NCBI GenBank assembly: GCA_017443685.1
Contig: JAFSYD010000002.1
Location: 1-5,576, forward strand
Direction of reading: 5' to 3'
DNA length: 5,576 nt
From: Lachnospiraceae bacterium
GTDB taxonomy: Bacteria; Bacillota; Clostridia; Lachnospirales; Lachnospiraceae
Shown here: piece by piece, positions 4,859 through 5,576 of the stretch
How the letters are laid out: every line of letters starts with the position of its first letter
Numbering within the stretch: position 1 is the stretch's first letter
Translations under genes and position numbers: made by a program
Notes under the pieces: model-generated
What the model was told of the DNA's origin: nothing
The model's input: the letters and a program-made list of their open reading frames with translations, nothing else
Database searches by the model: none

Positions 4859-5576
4859 ATGGCAAAGATAGTATTGTTTTTGTTTTCCGATACGAGGGGC
4901 GTACCGGAAATGAGACGCCGCATCGAAGCGGCAGGGATTGAGGCGCAGGTCGTTTTTGACGCGTTTGATGAGGAACGGATCGTTGGCGCCTGCGACGGTG
5001 CGGACGCGGTACTGACGATCTTAACGCCCTTTACGGGGAAGATGATCGCGCGCCTTGCACCTTCCGTAAAGGCAATTGTCGTCGCTGCGATGGGCTATGA
5101 CCATGTGGATGTGAAAGCGGCGGCCAAGAGAGGGATTGCAGTGGCGAACGTACCGGATTACGCGGTACAGGAAGTGGCGGTCCACCAGATGGCGCTGATG
5201 CTGGCTTCCCTTCGCAAGATCAATATTTATGACCGGATCGTGCACGGCGGCGGCTGGATGAGACCGGATTTTGTCAGCGGTTATCCCGTACATCGGCTTT
5301 CTACCTTAACCTACGGGCTTTTAGGCTTCGGCAAAATCTCCCGGCTTGTGGCAAAATACACGCGTGCGTTCGGGATGCGCGTCATCGCATACGATCCTTT
5401 TATCCCAAAGGATTTTATTGAGGAAGCGGGCGTGGTGTGTGCGCAAAGCGCGAATGAGGTGTTTGCGCAGGCGGACATCATTTCTTTGAATGTGCCGTTA
5501 GCGGACGAGTCATGCTATATGATCGACGCCGGCGAGATTGCAAGGATGAAGGATGGCGTCATCATCGTTAATACCG
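4859..5576 (+). CDS. D-2-hydroxyacid dehydrogenase, CtBP/phosphoglycerate-dehydrogenase-like (3' end outside window)
   Basis: This is an NAD-dependent oxidoreductase expected to interconvert a 2-oxo acid and a D-2-hydroxy acid. It opens with ATG at 4859 after GGAGA (4848-4852) and stays open to the window edge, giving 239 residues of a family usually about 310-345 long. Residues 1-100 form the flavodoxin-like catalytic domain, with VVAAMGYDHVDVKAA (74-88) and VANVPDYAVQEVAVHQMALML (95-115) as family signatures. The NAD domain begins with LLGFGKIS (154-161), and Asp179 in AYDP follows the second beta strand, predicting NAD over NADP. The next blocks, ADIISLNVPL (205-214) and MKDGVIIVNT (230-239), are typical. 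The catalytic Arg, Glu and His normally lie just beyond the cut. The third glycine of GxGxxG is Ser161. It starts 34 bases after the aminotransferase, so the two probably share a transcript. The exact substrate is unknown. Confidence 0.93.
   Translation, partial: MAKIVLFLFSDTRGVPEMRRRIEAAGIEAQVVFDAFDEERIVGACDGADAVLTILTPFTGKMIARLAPSVKAIVVAAMGYDHVDVKAAAKRGIAVANVPDYAVQEVAVHQMALMLASLRKINIYDRIVHGGGWMRPDFVSGYPVHRLSTLTYGLLGFGKISRLVAKYTRAFGMRVIAYDPFIPKDFIEEAGVVCAQSANEVFAQADIISLNVPLADESCYMIDAGEIARMKDGVIIVNT

Overview
The window looks like a moderately GC-rich (by eye, a little over half G+C) Gram-positive chromosome, most likely a Clostridia/Lachnospiraceae-type Firmicute. The reasons are strong AGGAG-type ribosome binding sites, SigA-type promoters with 17-bp spacers, a tRNA gene without an encoded CCA end, the argC/argJ pairing, and a meso-diaminopimelate dehydrogenase. 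All genes are on the + strand and all look like core amino-acid metabolism. I see no mobile element, CRISPR array, phage gene or defence gene.

Region 1 (1-2246) is an arginine biosynthesis segment. It holds the C-terminal third of argC, with an in-frame TAA and a 1-base frameshift, then a small GNAT-family acetyltransferase, then an intact argJ. ArgC and ArgJ act in the cyclic acetylated-ornithine route. The GNAT between them has an unknown substrate but could feed or modify the same pathway. argB and argD, which often follow argJ, are absent here.

Region 2 (2247-2603) is the main regulatory stretch. No terminator is visible after argJ. A near-consensus promoter drives a tRNA-Ala(GGC) gene with the diagnostic G3:U70 pair, and the transcript would begin with a hairpin. 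A rho-independent terminator follows the tRNA. A second strong promoter, overlaid by a nested, almost co-centred dyad, then drives the next gene set.

Region 3 (2604-5576) is a likely co-directional unit of three genes. They are ddh (tetrahydrodipicolinate to meso-DAP, for lysine and peptidoglycan), a fold-type I PLP aminotransferase, and a D-2-hydroxyacid dehydrogenase of the CtBP/phosphoglycerate-dehydrogenase-like group, which is cut off by the window edge. The last two could interconvert an amino acid, its 2-oxo acid and a 2-hydroxy acid. A direct metabolic link to ddh is only suggested by position.

Nothing here is clearly a new biological system. The points most worth a second look are the doubly damaged argC beside an intact argJ, the dyad on the ddh promoter, the hairpin-led tRNA transcript, and the ddh-aminotransferase-dehydrogenase grouping.
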